IMG/VR virus record: IMGVR_UViG_3300030331_004578
Span: 1 to 28,601 of that record
Length of the DNA stretch: 28,601 nucleotides
Direction: 5' to 3' (one strand)
From: a virus
The position numbers and the translations under genes are program-made. This document shows, in pieces, positions 27,582 through 28,601 of the stretch. The notes beneath the pieces were generated by a model that was not told the DNA's origin, did not search any database, and saw nothing but the letters and a program-made list of their open reading frames with translations. Each line of letters begins with the position of its first letter. Positions within the stretch are counted from its first letter, which is position 1.

Positions 27582-28601
27582 ATTTGTCGTAGGTTAAATT
27601 GTAAACATATCCAAATTCTTTTAGTAACAATTGTAATTTTTGTATTGGAAAAGATTGACTTGCATATCCAAGAGAGTAAACAAATTTTCTAAAATCTTGC
27701 ATACTTGTTACTTTATTGCTATCAATATATTGTTTGATTTTCTTTTTTGAACTTTCTTTTTTTATCCTGTTAAATATCAAATCTTGTTCTGTTGTTTGTT
27801 TTAACTGTGTAAATTGATCACCAATCCATTTGGCATGTTTTGACAATAACAATCTGTCTTTGCTTTTGTGTTTATACTCCGTAATGCCTTTGTCTAAAAT
27901 ATGTTTTATTTTTTTGTATTGCTCATCTGTTGTATCAAACAAATAAGGATAACTTTTGTCCAACAACTCAGGAAATGTGCATCTGTTTGGTGCTAATATT
28001 ATTTGGTTATTCATAATACTTTCCGCTATACTTATACAATATGTTTCGTGGATTGAGTTTATCATATTAGCATGGCATTTAGACAATTCTTGTAAATAAT
28101 CGCTATGCCTCCGTAATGATTTGACTATTACATAAGGTTTTTTTTCTAAAGTCGATAGGTTGTCTTTATCACCTGCAGTAAATAAAACTTGGAAATTATA
28201 TCCATCACTATATAATTTATCATATACTTCAAATGTTTCTTTCCATTTTTTGTATCCATTTAACCTGTGGTTATATATAAAGGTAAATTTCTTGTATTTT
28301 TTATTTGTTGTAATTTCTTGACTATATCCTCCTAACTTAACAATTGATCTTTCTTCTAAATTTTGTATTTGTTTTTTGCACAAAATATCTTTAGCTTCTT
28401 CAAACATCATATTGTAGCAATGTTTTGTGTGGAAATAATTAACATCTGCAAGCATACTACCGACTACTTGGTCTAAAAGTATATGTTTGCATGGATTATA
28501 GTATGTTAATTTGTCCAAACTTCTATGTATGACATAATGGTGATAATTAAACACTTTTGGTCTAAAGTGATCAATCATAATATCTTGAAAATATTTTAGA
28601 T
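27565..28601 (-). CDS. Glycosyltransferase 1, C-terminal part (gene begins at 455)
   Basis: This is the larger part of the 451-residue enzyme cut by the contig ends. The frame is open to base 28601 and continues in phase at base 136 or lower on the left. The donor-binding half has FIYNHRLNGYKKWKETFEVY, a hydrophobic strand (NFQVLFTAGD), then MINSIHETYCISIAESIMNN and QIILAPNRCTFPELL, which correspond to the GT4-type nucleotide-sugar site. The combination of NHR with PNR-x3-PELL resembles both glycosyltransferases of marine T4-like phages and the tRNA-queuosine mannosyltransferase family; I recall these from memory and cannot align them here. A basic tail (KKESSKKKIKQYIDSNK) follows. It overlaps glycosyltransferase 2 by 17 bp. 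Confidence 0.82.
   Translation of the reverse strand, partial: LKYFQDIMIDHFRPKVFNYHHYVIHRSLDKLTYYNPCKHILLDQVVGSMLADVNYFHTKHCYNMMFEEAKDILCKKQIQNLEERSIVKLGGYSQEITTNKKYKKFTFIYNHRLNGYKKWKETFEVYDKLYSDGYNFQVLFTAGDKDNLSTLEKKPYVIVKSLRRHSDYLQELSKCHANMINSIHETYCISIAESIMNNQIILAPNRCTFPELLDKSYPYLFDTTDEQYKKIKHILDKGITEYKHKSKDRLLLSKHAKWIGDQFTQLKQTTEQDLIFNRIKKESSKKKIKQYIDSNKVTSMQDFRKFVYSLGYASQSFPIQKLQLLLKEFGYVYNLTYDKYEKKK
28466..28601. repeat. Right copy of the contig terminal redundancy
   Basis: This is the second copy of bases 1-136, with one silent difference at 28543. Removing one copy gives a circle of 28,465 bp. The single mismatch argues against an exact k-mer assembly echo and suggests population variation or a read error. 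Confidence 0.95.

Noticed and set aside
28466-28601. Physical direct terminal repeat of the virion DNA
   Set aside because: The repeat lies in mid-gene and the frame runs through the join, so assembly redundancy of a circular or permuted genome explains it better. Read mapping would be needed to be certain.
26628-28601. The two glycosyltransferases as one gene broken by a frameshift
   Set aside because: Each has its own complete N-terminal half and donor site, and they overlap by 17 bp with separate starts.
1-28601. tRNA genes, CRISPR arrays, insertion sequences or integrase with attachment sites
   Set aside because: Reading both strands I saw no cloverleaf with CCA end, no regularly spaced repeats, no transposase and no recombinase gene. 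A tRNA scan was not run.

Overview
The window appears to be one complete, circularly closed phage genome with a short redundancy at the contig ends. Bases 1-136 recur as 28466-28601 with a single silent difference, so the unique circle is about 28,465 bp and one glycosyltransferase gene runs across the cut. The gene set is that of a small, tailed, siphovirus-like phage: small and large terminase, portal, HK97-type capsid, prohead protease, scaffold, a 503-residue tape measure, tail assembly chaperones and an M15 peptidase for lysis. No integrase is visible. The DNA is very AT-rich, the protein families are ones I associate with phages of Bacteroidota (marine flavobacteria especially), and the divergent regulatory region carries a good Bacteroidota-type promoter (TTG-N19-TATATTTG). 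The host is therefore probably a flavobacterium; that is inference.

Layout. A divergent control region (4650-4830) separates a short plus-strand early block (4831-6638) from a minus-strand block that covers almost all the rest. Reading leftwards on the minus strand: a Cro-like regulator and an OB-fold-like protein, a terminator hairpin, then a DUF4373-type replication initiator (with an iteron-like array inside its gene), VRR-NUC nuclease, sigma-like factor, HNH and ParB-like proteins. The series continues across the contig ends into two tandem glycosyltransferases, a zinc-ribbon peptide, TerS and TerL. A lone plus-strand gene (24860-25018) interrupts. The minus strand then continues with tail genes (24734-16112), head genes (15957-9075) and a lysis/phosphoesterase block (9003-6639). 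The tail block lies between terminase and head genes, not after the head genes as in many siphoviruses.

Expression. Genes are packed tightly, often with ATGA or TAATG stop/start overlaps, and at least ten genes of 30-57 codons fill apparent gaps. Three minus-strand gene starts (12508, 14944, 15957) are preceded by the same bipartite element, CTAAACAA/TTTAAACAA then 13 nt then TATATTTA; two of these directly follow rho-independent terminators. This looks like a phage promoter class, possibly read by the phage's own sigma-like factor, and its position implies very short or absent leaders. A second shared element, the 18-bp palindrome TATAAAA-N4-TTTTATA, lies upstream of two separate plus-strand genes. 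The tail chaperone pair carries a T9 slippery run placed for a programmed -1 frameshift.

The most unusual content is the pair of NHR-motif glycosyltransferases inside the DNA-packaging gene series, directly after HNH and ParB-like genes and before TerS. Their acceptor cannot be read from sequence. No base-hydroxylating or thymidylate-synthase-like enzyme is present, so DNA glycosylation is only one possibility.
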